Shown piece by piece: positions 1-5,431 of a stretch of DNA of 10,772 nt. The stretch's first letter is position 1, and each line of letters begins with the position of its first letter. A program made the position numbers and the translations under genes. Source of the stretch: CAYRPN01 sp964426135 (GTDB lineage Bacteria > Planctomycetota > Phycisphaerae > Phycisphaerales > Phycisphaeraceae); the NCBI GenBank assembly GCA_964426135.1, contig CAYRPN010000167.1:1-10772 (forward strand). Reading direction: 5' to 3'. The notes beneath the pieces were generated by a model that did not search any database, was not told the origin of the DNA, and saw nothing but the letters and a program-made list of their open reading frames with translations.

Positions 1-55
1 TCCCTTCGTCCCTCCGTCCCTTCGTCCCTCCGTCCCTTCGTCCCTCCGTCCCTTC
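1..55. repeat. 16-bp tandem repeat, about 3.4 copies
   Basis: The unit TCCCTTCGTCCCTCCG is repeated perfectly three times (1-48) and then breaks down after a partial fourth copy. Each unit is itself two similar octamers, TCCCTTCG and TCCCTCCG. On the minus strand the array is a series of GGG runs spaced by 5 nt, which fits the canonical G-quadruplex pattern. It lies directly downstream of the atpC stop codon and runs off the left edge, so its full length is unknown. There are no spacers, so it is not a CRISPR array. Confidence 0.9.
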
Positions 56-60
56 TCTCC

Positions 61-474
61 TCAAACCTTTCCGCCATGTTTGGTTGCGATGCCGGACATC
101 TGCTTGGCGCGCTGGATGGATCGGAATTTCTTTTCCACCTCGTCATCGCTGTGAGCAACGGTCGCAATCGCCTTTTTCAAATCCTCATCCGCCTTGCTGC
201 GCACGATCTCGTCGGCCGGCGTCGCTTCCTCGGCAACGAGCGAGAGCTTGTCATCCTTCATCTGCGCGAAGCCGCCGCCCACGAAAAACCAGCGCGAGCC
301 GCCATCCTCGAAATCCAGCCGCATCGCGCCATCCCCCAGGGCCGCGAGCAACGGCGCCCGGCCTTTCATCAGGCCGACCTGCCCGTCGTGCGCGGGAAAG
401 GTGGCGTAGGTCACGGCAACGTCGAGCAGTTGCTGCTCGGGCGTCACCAGGGTGCAGCGGAAAGTGTTGGCCAT
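61..474 (-). CDS. atpC: ATP synthase F1 epsilon subunit
   Basis: 137-residue epsilon subunit of the F1Fo ATP synthase. It sits on the central stalk with gamma, couples rotation to the beta subunits and can inhibit ATP hydrolysis. The N-terminal beta-sandwich is clear: TPEQQLLD near residues 11-18, FPAHDGQVG at 26-34, a short G-APLL-AL segment at 38-46 and FFVGGGFAQM at 63-72. The charged helical C-terminal part follows (about 86-130). Length is normal for the family. The start at 474 is chosen because the epsilon domain begins there and AGGAG lies 7 nt upstream; the open frame continues further upstream without family similarity. Unusually, no atpD precedes it: the upstream gene on the same strand encodes a PEP-CTERM protein and ends in a terminator, so atpC has its own promoter. 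Family assignment is confident. Confidence 0.93.
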   Translation of the reverse strand: MANTFRCTLVTPEQQLLDVAVTYATFPAHDGQVGLMKGRAPLLAALGDGAMRLDFEDGGSRWFFVGGGFAQMKDDKLSLVAEEATPADEIVRSKADEDLKKAIATVAHSDDEVEKKFRSIQRAKQMSGIATKHGGKV

Positions 475-481
475 GGGAAAG

Positions 482-486
482 CTCCT
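482..486 (-). promoter_or_regulatory. atpC: Shine-Dalgarno of atpC
   Basis: AGGAG on the minus strand, 7 nt before the ATG at 474. It decides the start within a longer open frame. Confidence 0.8.
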
Positions 487-502
487 GAAAAAGCGGGCTG
501 GA

Positions 503-530
503 ATTGTAAGGGCATGGGCAGGCGTGTCAA
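503..530 (-). promoter_or_regulatory. Sigma70-type promoter of atpC
   Basis: On the minus strand a perfect TTGACA (525-530) is followed after 16 nt by TACAAT (503-508), five of six matches to TATAAT. Transcription would begin near 496, giving a leader of about 20 nt that contains the AGGAG site. It lies in the short gap between the upstream terminator and atpC, so it should drive atpC alone. Confidence 0.72.
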
Positions 531-556
531 AACCGCCGACGGCGCGCCAGGACAAG

Positions 557-583
557 AAAAAACCCCGCGTCCTCTGCGGGGTT
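557..583 (-). terminator. Rho-independent terminator of the PEP-CTERM gene
   Basis: A perfect 8-bp stem (AACCCCGC at 561-568, GCGGGGTT at 576-583) with a 7-nt loop. On the minus strand it is followed directly by a run of six T (557-562, partly within the stem). It lies 37 nt past the stop of the PEP-CTERM gene and upstream of the atpC promoter, so it separates the two transcription units. Confidence 0.85.
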
Positions 584-619
584 GGTTCGAGTGAGTCATT
601 TTTTTCGCGGCAGTCGGGC

Positions 620-1888
620 TCAGTTGCAACGGCGGCGGCGTCCCAGCATGCCCAGCGCACCCAGCGCGAGCAAGGAAAGCGATGCCGGCTCCGGCACGGT
701 GACGAACGTCGCCGTCACCGAGTTCAGGATGATGTCACCGCCGTCGTTGTTCGAGACGCGGAGGCGATCGATGGCCATGCCGGGTGCCAGCGTGCCGGAG
801 AGGGCGACGTTGCCTCCCAGCAGCAGCGAGTAGGCACCCGTGTTGAAGTCGTACAGGAACCGACCATTCTGGTCGGAACCGCCGACGGCGGAAGTGGTGC
901 TCCCCACGCCCGACTCGCTGACGCCCCAGGTGGTCGATGCACCGCTCAGGTCGCCGATGAAGATGCGTTCCGTGCCGCCGGCAAACAGGCTGATGCCCGC
1001 GAAACCGGCACTGTGGAAGTTGCCTTTGGCGTCGGTGTCGAAATCGAGCACGAGCAGTTCGTTGGCGCTGAGGACATCATTGAACACGCCGAAGAGCTCA
1101 CGAGCGCCGCCGGTGGTGTCCATCGTGCCGCTTTGAACGGAAAGCGCGCCTCCAGCCGTCTGCACCCAGAGGGTGCCGGCATCGGGAAGTTTGCCGTTGA
1201 ACGCGGTTCCGTTCGCCTCGCTGAAATCGTCGGAGAAGACGACGCCACTGAGGCCGGGGCCGTTGAGGTCATTGGAAATCGCGACCGAGTCGATGACGAT
1301 GTCGCCGCCCAGGTCATTGATGAAACGGAGCCGGTCCATCGCCAAGCCCGCGGGCCCAAACCCGCCGGCCGCCACGGTGGAACCCAGTTTCAGGCCGTAC
1401 GCACCGGAACGGAAGTCATAAGTGAACTGCCCGGTCTGGGCGGCGCCCGCGACCGAGGTGGTGACCGACGCGGGTGATCCACCCGGGAAACTGACGCCCC
1501 AGTTGGTCGAGGCGCCGCTGAGGTCGCCGATGAAAACGCGCTCCGTGCCGCCGGTGAACAGGCTCAGACCTGCAAAGCCGCCGGAGTGGAAATTGCCGAT
1601 CGCGTTCGTGGTGAAGTCGAAGGTGAGTCGCTGGCCGGTCGCCAACGGCGTGGTGAAGAAGCCGAATGCTGTGCGAGCGCCGCCGGAGGTGCTCACAGCA
1701 CCGCTCTGCACCGTGACGTTGGCGCCCACGGTCTGATCCCAGGGCGCACCACCGACATCCGGCGCTTTGCCATCCAGCACAGTGCCGTTGGCATCGTTGA
1801 AGTCATCGGAAAGGACGGGAACCGCCTGGGCCGATGCGTACGACATGACGCAGACCACGAGCGACATCAGAACCTGTGACCGTTTCAT
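620..1888 (-). CDS. PEP-CTERM sorted protein with a duplicated domain
   Basis: 422-residue exported protein of unknown function. Residues 1-22 form a signal peptide (MKRSQ, hydrophobic core, AQA cleavage site). Two copies of one domain follow, at about 25-205 and 216-395. Both open with SDDF--ANGT, share GNFHS-GFAG-SLF-GGTER-FIGDLSGAST-WGVS in the middle and end with MDRLR/IDRLR plus GGDI. The C-terminus is a PEP-CTERM anchor: VPEP at 398-401, a hydrophobic helix, then RRRR. Such tails are recognised by exosortase, which was not seen in this window. The start at 1888 is chosen for the signal peptide and an AGGAG 8 nt upstream (1897-1901); the open frame runs on to 1984 without support. Repeats of about 180 residues with an all-beta look suggest a jellyroll-like fold, but that is inference. 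Monocistronic, with its own terminator. Confidence 0.88.
   Translation of the reverse strand: MKRSQVLMSLVVCVMSYASAQAVPVLSDDFNDANGTVLDGKAPDVGGAPWDQTVGANVTVQSGAVSTSGGARTAFGFFTTPLATGQRLTFDFTTNAIGNFHSGGFAGLSLFTGGTERVFIGDLSGASTNWGVSFPGGSPASVTTSVAGAAQTGQFTYDFRSGAYGLKLGSTVAAGGFGPAGLAMDRLRFINDLGGDIVIDSVAISNDLNGPGLSGVVFSDDFSEANGTAFNGKLPDAGTLWVQTAGGALSVQSGTMDTTGGARELFGVFNDVLSANELLVLDFDTDAKGNFHSAGFAGISLFAGGTERIFIGDLSGASTTWGVSESGVGSTTSAVGGSDQNGRFLYDFNTGAYSLLLGGNVALSGTLAPGMAIDRLRVSNNDGGDIILNSVTATFVTVPEPASLSLLALGALGMLGRRRRCN
704..1816 (-). repeat. Internal tandem duplication within the PEP-CTERM gene
   Basis: The gene holds two related blocks, about 1274-1816 (first domain) and 704-1243 (second domain). 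They are clearly similar at the DNA level around the FIGDLSGAST segment (near 940-1020 and 1520-1600) and diverge elsewhere. This indicates an old within-gene duplication rather than a recent one. Confidence 0.8.
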
Positions 1889-1986
1889 CGGAACTTCTCC
1901 TTGAGAAAAAGGATCGTTGGACTCGGATGAAGTCAAGGGTGTGCAGGAAGACTCGCCATCGTCCAGCCCTTGATTCCGAGGCAATC

Positions 1987-2015
1987 AGGTTAACAAAACG
2001 AGCCCTGTGCATCAA
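1987..2015 (-). promoter_or_regulatory. Possible promoter of the PEP-CTERM gene
   Basis: On the minus strand TTGATG (2010-2015) and TAACCT (1987-1992) are separated by 17 nt. Matches to consensus are 4/6 and 3/6, so support is weak. It would give a leader of roughly 90 nt. No better pair was found between the gene and the palindromic element. Confidence 0.25.
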
Positions 2016-2032
2016 GCGGAGTTCGCCAATTT

Positions 2033-2041
2033 TTCAAGCGA
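2033..2041 (+). repeat. Left copy of 9-bp direct repeat (putative target-site duplication)
   Basis: TTCAAGCGA abuts the first base of the terminal inverted repeat GGGTGTGCC. An identical copy abuts the other end at 2262-2270. Confidence 0.8.
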
Positions 2042-2261
2042 GGGTGTGCCACAATTTCCGGGGGACTCGATTCCCGCTCCCTTCCAGGGAGAGGGTGGCC
2101 GAGTCTTCGAGGCCGGGTGAGGGTCGGGACGAACAGATGGTTGCGGCATCCGTCACGCGACGGTGGCGATTGCAAACTTGTGCGTCCCGACCCTCACCCC
2201 AGCCCTCTCCCTGGGAGGGAGAGGGGGCCGGAATGCCGCCCCCGGAAAATTTGGCACACCC
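2042..2261. mobile_element. MITE-like palindromic element, 220 bp
   Basis: The ends are perfect 9-bp terminal inverted repeats, GGGTGTGCC (2042-2050) and GGCACACCC (2253-2261). Inverted similarity continues through nearly the whole element: AATTTCCGGGGG against its inverse, CAGGGAGAGGG against CCCTCTCCCTG, and GGGTGAGGGTCGGGACG against its inverse. A small central hairpin is CCGTC-ACGC-GACGG (2150-2163). The left half carries about 16 extra bases near 2098-2114. Perfect 9-bp direct repeats flank it. It has no coding capacity, so any movement would depend on a transposase elsewhere. Which IS family mobilised it cannot be decided here. Confidence 0.78.
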
Positions 2262-2270
2262 TTCAAGCGA
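2262..2270 (+). repeat. Right copy of 9-bp direct repeat (putative target-site duplication)
   Basis: TTCAAGCGA directly after the terminal GGCACACCC, identical to 2033-2041 and in the same orientation. It is therefore not part of the palindrome. Confidence 0.8.
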
Positions 2271-2411
2271 CGGTTCCCAGCCCGGTCGATTCCACGCCAT
2301 CCCAGAACAGGGCGTTTGATCGAAGCGAAATCCACGTGCATGTCGCGCATGGGGCGCGATTGCGATGGCCCCGGCAGCGCGGCCGGCCAACGGCGCGACG
2401 CCTCGCTGCGA

Positions 2412-2417
2412 TACAAT
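2412..2417 (+). promoter_or_regulatory. -10 box of the hydrolase gene, leaderless arrangement
   Basis: TACAAT ends 6 nt before the ATG at 2424, so the expected transcription start falls on or next to the A of the start codon. No Shine-Dalgarno sequence is present between it and the ATG. No convincing -35 hexamer is seen at 16-18 nt spacing. Confidence 0.6.
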
Positions 2418-2423
2418 CCTCCC

Positions 2424-2975
2424 ATGGCCATTCCACGTCTTAAAGCAGGCAGCACGGCACTCCTGGTCGTCGATCTTCAGGACAAACTCGTCGCCGCCAT
2501 GCGCGAACCGCAGCGACTGGTCTCGCAGGCGGGCCGACTGATCGATGGGGCGAATGTGCTGGGCATGCCGGTGCTGGTGACCGAGCAGTATCGCAAAGGC
2601 CTGGGCGACACGGTTCCGGAACTGGCGCCGCGGCTGGTGAACGCGGTCTGCCGCGAGGAGAAGCTCAAGTTCTCCGCGTGCATCGAGCCGGTGCGGGCTC
2701 ATCTTGTTGACCGCCAGGTTCGAGCCGTGGTCGTCTGCGGCATCGAGGCGCACGTGTGCGTGCTGCAGTCGTGCCTGGATCTTCTGGAAGCGGGCTACAT
2801 CACGGCCATCGCGGTCGATGCGATCAGTTCACGACGAGCGCCGGACCAGGACGCGGCGCTGCAGCGCCTCAGCAACGCCGGCGCCATCGTGACGACGGTG
2901 GAGTCCGCGCTGTTTGAAATGATGCACGAGGCGGGCACGGACCTGTTCCGCAGGATGCTGCCGCTGGTGAAATGA
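2424..2975 (+). CDS. Isochorismatase-family cysteine hydrolase (ISOC1/2-like)
   Basis: 183-residue cytoplasmic hydrolase of the isochorismatase/nicotinamidase fold. The expected catalytic triad is visible: Asp17 in LLVVDLQDKL, Lys80 in EEKLKFS (aligning with the family EKTxFS) and Cys112 in GIEAHVCVLQS. The IEAHVC segment holds the usual cis-peptide loop before the nucleophile. The C-terminal VDAISSRR (131-138), ALQRL-NAGA and TTVESALFEMM match the ISOC1/ISOC2/YcaC-like branch rather than true isochorismatases or PncA. The natural substrate of that branch is not established, so none is claimed. The ATG at 2424 is where family similarity starts; the open frame extends upstream through the repeat element without support. 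It is probably transcribed alone. Confidence 0.87.
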   Translation: MAIPRLKAGSTALLVVDLQDKLVAAMREPQRLVSQAGRLIDGANVLGMPVLVTEQYRKGLGDTVPELAPRLVNAVCREEKLKFSACIEPVRAHLVDRQVRAVVVCGIEAHVCVLQSCLDLLEAGYITAIAVDAISSRRAPDQDAALQRLSNAGAIVTTVESALFEMMHEAGTDLFRRMLPLVK

Positions 2976-2990
2976 GGCCCCTTTCGCGTC

Positions 2991-3072
2991 GGGCAAGGCC
3001 CGACGGCTAAACCGTGAAAGGCTCGGCAACTGAACGGGGCAAGGCCCGACGGCTAAACCGGGCAAGGCTCGC
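2991..3072 (+). repeat. 23-bp tandem repeat, about 3.6 copies
   Basis: Units begin at 2991, 3014, 3037 and 3060, an exact 23-bp period. The first and third are identical (GGGCAAGGCCCGACGGCTAA and following bases), the second is diverged (about two thirds identical), and the last is a 13-base partial. A 7-bp stem with 3-nt loop (GTCGGGC-AAG-GCCCGAC, 2988-3004) starts 12 nt after the hydrolase stop and might end its transcript, though no T run follows. Confidence 0.8.
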
Positions 3073-3175
3073 GCTTCCGCAGCCATGCCTTGCGCACTGT
3101 TGCCCGACTTGGACGGCGCGGATACCCTACCGTCATGCGATGCCGCTCCCGGCATCGAACCAAACCCTGCCTGTT

Positions 3176-3190
3176 AAGGAGCTTTCTCCT
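3176..3190 (+). promoter_or_regulatory. Shine-Dalgarno of the H1-like gene, inside a small hairpin
   Basis: AAGGAG (3176-3181) lies 9 nt before the ATG at 3191 and fixes that start. AGGAG (3177-3181) is exactly complementary to CTCCT (3186-3190) across a CTTT loop, so the ribosome-binding site can pair with the bases directly before the start codon. Confidence 0.7.
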
Positions 3191-3415
3191 ATGTTGCTCG
3201 AAACCTACGAAAAACTGAAATCCCTCGTCGCCTCCGTGGAAGAAGACCTCAAGAAGGCGGCCGGCGGCAACAAGGCGGCGGGCACGCGTGTCCGCAAATC
3301 CATGCAGGACATCAAGGAAGCGGCGCAGGAACTTCGCAAGGAAGTGCTCGAAGGCCGCGCCGGTTCCGAAGGCGGAGAAGCAGGTGATGGCGGCGCGCCG
3401 GCTGAGGGCGCCTGA
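3191..3415 (+). CDS. Histone H1-like (Hc1-type) small protein
   Basis: 74-residue protein resembling the N-terminal half of the chlamydial histone-like protein Hc1 and its small homologues. The shared core is the helix LKSLVASVEEDLKKA, the turn GNKAAGTRVRKSM (residues 26-38) and the helix DIKEAAQELRKEVLEGR. It is expected to be a cytoplasmic, nucleoid-associated, helical protein. The lysine-rich C-terminal tail of Hc1 is missing; residues 58-74 are instead Gly/Glu/Ala-rich and acidic (GSEGGEAGDGGAP). DNA binding is therefore inferred from the core only. The start at 3191 is chosen for the strong AAGGAG; an in-frame ATG at 3140 would add 17 residues. It ends with two consecutive in-frame stops (TGA TAG). 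fabZ follows after 53 nt on the same strand and may share its transcript. Confidence 0.78.
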   Translation: MLLETYEKLKSLVASVEEDLKKAAGGNKAAGTRVRKSMQDIKEAAQELRKEVLEGRAGSEGGEAGDGGAPAEGA

Positions 3416-3468
3416 TAGCCCCCGCGTCGCATGTTCTGAATCCGATCATGTTTACGAGGAATGTGCCG

Positions 3469-3942
3469 ATGGCGCCGCCGCTGATAGTCGACCTGTCAAC
3501 GATTGATCTGAACAAGGTCCTGTTTGATGTGAACGAGATCGAGCGCATCAACCCGCACCGCGCGGGCATGCGCATGCTCGATGCGATCATTTACATGAAC
3601 GAGAAGGACCAGACATTCGTCGCGTACAAGGATGTCCGCCATGACGAATTCTGGGTGCCCGGACACATTCCGGGACGACCGATCTTTCCGGGCGTGCTGA
3701 TGATCGAAGCCGCGGCGCAACTCGCGGGCTTCATGATGAAGAAGTTCCTGAACCTGCAAGGCTTCATCGGATTCGCCGGGGTGGATGGCGTGAAGTTCCG
3801 CGGGCAGGTGGTGCCGGGCGATCGCTTCTACATCATGGGCAAAGTGAACGACCTGCGACCTCGACGCAGCATCTGCGCCATGCAGGGCGTGGTGAATGGC
3901 AACCTGGTGTTTGAAGGCTCGGTGACGGGAATGCCCATCTGA
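3469..3942 (+). CDS. fabZ: FabZ-type beta-hydroxyacyl-ACP dehydratase
   Basis: 157-residue hotdog-fold protein that would dehydrate 3-hydroxyacyl-ACP to trans-2-enoyl-ACP in fatty acid synthesis, in the cytoplasm. The signature is GHIPGRPIFPGVLMIEAAAQ (65-84), with His66 and Glu80 at the positions of the catalytic pair. The second hotdog element, GVDGVKFRGQVVPGD (104-118), is also typical. Length is normal. The start at 3469 is preferred over the in-frame ATG at 3448 because GAGGA (3456-3460) sits 8 nt before it and nothing comparable precedes 3448; the longer form would add MFTRNVP. The helix region reads FMMKKF rather than a textbook FabZ sequence, so it may belong to a FabZ/FabA-like branch. 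No other fatty acid genes are adjacent. An unrelated H1-like gene lies 53 nt upstream. Confidence 0.85.
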   Translation: MAPPLIVDLSTIDLNKVLFDVNEIERINPHRAGMRMLDAIIYMNEKDQTFVAYKDVRHDEFWVPGHIPGRPIFPGVLMIEAAAQLAGFMMKKFLNLQGFIGFAGVDGVKFRGQVVPGDRFYIMGKVNDLRPRRSICAMQGVVNGNLVFEGSVTGMPI

Positions 3943-3951
3943 CGGCGCTCC

Positions 3952-4102
3952 GCGAAAGAGCCGCGCACGAAGTAAGCGGGTTTGTCGCCAACCGTTGAAG
4001 GGCCCACGATGTGGGCCGCGGCATTCAGACGCAACACCCTGTCATGCGTGAGGCGAGCGAATCATCTAGAGAGCCCGCTTACTTCGTGCGCGGCTCTTTC
4101 GC
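3952..4102. repeat. 29-bp perfect inverted repeat enclosing 93 bp
   Basis: The left arm (3952-3980, starting GCGAAAGAGCC) and right arm (4074-4102, ending GGCTCTTTCGC) are exact inverse complements. The 93-bp interior contains a second perfect hairpin, GGCCCAC-GAT-GTGGGCC (4001-4017), and a looser ACGCA/TGCGT pairing near 4029-4050. The left arm begins 10 nt after the fabZ stop. A 5-bp CGGCG occurs on both sides (3943-3947, 4103-4107), but on the left it does not touch the arm, so a target duplication is doubtful. It could be a short non-autonomous element or a structured 3' region of the fabZ mRNA. Confidence 0.85.
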
Positions 4103-4149
4103 CGGCGAGACGTGCCGGATAGCCGTCATCTCACTGTCCACCGGCGTCA

Positions 4150-4177
4150 TTGCGAGAACCCGCGCCCGCCCTACAAT
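4150..4177 (+). promoter_or_regulatory. Promoter of nuoD, leaderless arrangement
   Basis: TTGCGA (4150-4155) and TACAAT (4172-4177) are spaced by 16 nt. The -10 ends 9 nt before the ATG at 4187, so transcription is expected to start within a few bases of the start codon. The intervening AGCCCCGCC contains no Shine-Dalgarno site. Confidence 0.6.
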
Positions 4178-4186
4178 AGCCCCGCC

Positions 4187-5431
4187 ATGAGCACGACACA
4201 GACTTCACCCGGCACCGTCGAACACCAATACGTCATCGAAGCGCCTGAGTCCGCTGACCACGTCGCTCCCGCCCTGCGCGAAGGCTACGACCAGGACGAC
4301 GTGCGCACCGAGGAGATGCTCATCAACATGGGCCCGCAGCATCCGTCCACGCACGGCGTGCTGCGCGTCGTCCTGCGCACGGACGGCGAGATGGTGCTCG
4401 AAGCTGTGCCGCACCTGGGCTACCTGCATCGCTGCGCGGAAAAGATCGGCGAGAACGTCGCGTATTTCCAGTACATCCCCTACACCGACCGCATGGACTA
4501 CCTGGCGGGGATGAACGAGAACTGGGCCTTCTGCCGGGCGGTGGAGCACCTGGCGAACATCCAGCTTCCGCGGCGGGCCGAGTTCATCCGCGTGCTGATC
4601 TGCGAGCTCAACCGCGTCGCATCGCACCTGGTTTCCTTCGGGACGTATGGCCTCGACATCGGCGCGTTCACGCCGTTCCTCTACGCATTCCGCGAACGTG
4701 AATACATCCTCGATCTTTTCGAAATGGTCTGCGGCGCCCGACTCACCTACTCGTACTTCACCATCGGCGGCTCCACGCATGATCTGCCTGACAAGTTCCT
4801 CGAGAAGCTGACCGAGTTCCTCGATTACTTCGAGCCGAAGATTCCCGAGTACAACGACCTGCTGACTTACAACCACATCTTCATCAAGCGCACCGCCAAC
4901 GTCGGCGCGATCAGCGCCGATCTGTGCCACAAGTATGCCCTGACCGGCCCGCCGATCCGCGGCAGCGGCATCCCGTACGACCTGCGCCGCGACAAGCCGT
5001 ACAGCGTCTATCCCGAGCTGGATTTCAAGGTGTGCGTCGGCAGCGGCGAGATGGGCGTGCTCGGTGACTGCTGGGACCGCTACATCGTGCGCATGAAGGA
5101 GATCGAGGAGTCGGTCAAGATCATCCGCCAGTGCATCAAGATGATGCCGGCGAAAACCGGCGAAGCGACGAAGGACTATCGCGTGAAGACTGGCCGCGAC
5201 AAGTTCAAGGCGCCGGTCGGCGAGGTCTACGTCGAAACGGAAAATCCCCGCGGCGTGCTGGGCTTCTATCTCGAAAGCCAGGGCGGCCCCATCCCCTACC
5301 GCTGCAAGGCCCGCGCGGCGACATTCTGCAACCTCTCCGTCACCGGCGAACTCTGCCGCGACGTCCTGCTGGCGGATGTGCCGGCGATCATCGGTTCCAT
5401 CGACGTGGTCATGGGCCAGGTCGATCGGTAA
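4187..5431 (+). CDS. nuoD: NADH-quinone oxidoreductase subunit D (complex I 49-kDa)
   Basis: 414-residue NuoD, the peripheral-arm subunit that forms much of the quinone-binding chamber of respiratory complex I at the membrane junction. Hallmarks in order: NMGPQHPSTHGVLR (47-60), PHLGYLHRCAEKIGEN (75-90), the PYTDRMDYLAGM segment (98-109), ELNRVASHL (140-148), PPIRGSG-PYDLRRDKPY in the middle, and GSIDVVMGQVDR at the C-terminus. The loop His of HPSTHG is the position known to contact the quinone head group. Length is normal with no frameshift. The start at 4187 follows from family similarity and the -10 box at 4172; about 40 N-terminal residues before the core are variable. No other nuo gene is in the window: fabZ is upstream and the PSCyt1 protein downstream. 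It could be part of a scattered nuo set. Confidence 0.96.
   Translation: MSTTQTSPGTVEHQYVIEAPESADHVAPALREGYDQDDVRTEEMLINMGPQHPSTHGVLRVVLRTDGEMVLEAVPHLGYLHRCAEKIGENVAYFQYIPYTDRMDYLAGMNENWAFCRAVEHLANIQLPRRAEFIRVLICELNRVASHLVSFGTYGLDIGAFTPFLYAFREREYILDLFEMVCGARLTYSYFTIGGSTHDLPDKFLEKLTEFLDYFEPKIPEYNDLLTYNHIFIKRTANVGAISADLCHKYALTGPPIRGSGIPYDLRRDKPYSVYPELDFKVCVGSGEMGVLGDCWDRYIVRMKEIEESVKIIRQCIKMMPAKTGEATKDYRVKTGRDKFKAPVGEVYVETENPRGVLGFYLESQGGPIPYRCKARAATFCNLSVTGELCRDVLLADVPAIIGSIDVVMGQVDR

Larger units (their letters stand above)
1889..2423. other. Divergent intergenic region, 535 bp
   Basis: Gap between the PEP-CTERM gene (-) and the hydrolase gene (+). It holds a weak minus-strand promoter near 1987-2015, a MITE-like palindromic element with flanking direct repeats (2033-2270), and the hydrolase -10 box at 2412-2417. 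Nothing further is recognised in 2271-2411. Open frames crossing it have no family features. Confidence 0.7.

Noticed and set aside
452..1477. 341-codon plus-strand open frame
   Set aside because: It lies antisense to the atpC start and the PEP-CTERM gene, both of which have recognisable domains, a ribosome-binding site and a signal peptide. The translation looks random.
2163..2423. N-terminal extension of the hydrolase through the palindromic element
   Set aside because: Family similarity begins at the ATG at 2424; the upstream translation is repeat DNA.
2034..2753. 239-codon minus-strand open frame spanning the palindromic element and the hydrolase
   Set aside because: Shadow of the hydrolase plus repeat DNA; no domain is recognisable.
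2991..3072. CRISPR array
   Set aside because: Repeats are contiguous with no spacers and there are no cas genes nearby. The same holds for 1-55.
3952..4102. Insertion with target-site duplication
   Set aside because: The only flanking direct match (CGGCG) is 5 bp and does not touch the left arm, so a duplication is not supported. The inverted repeat itself is kept.
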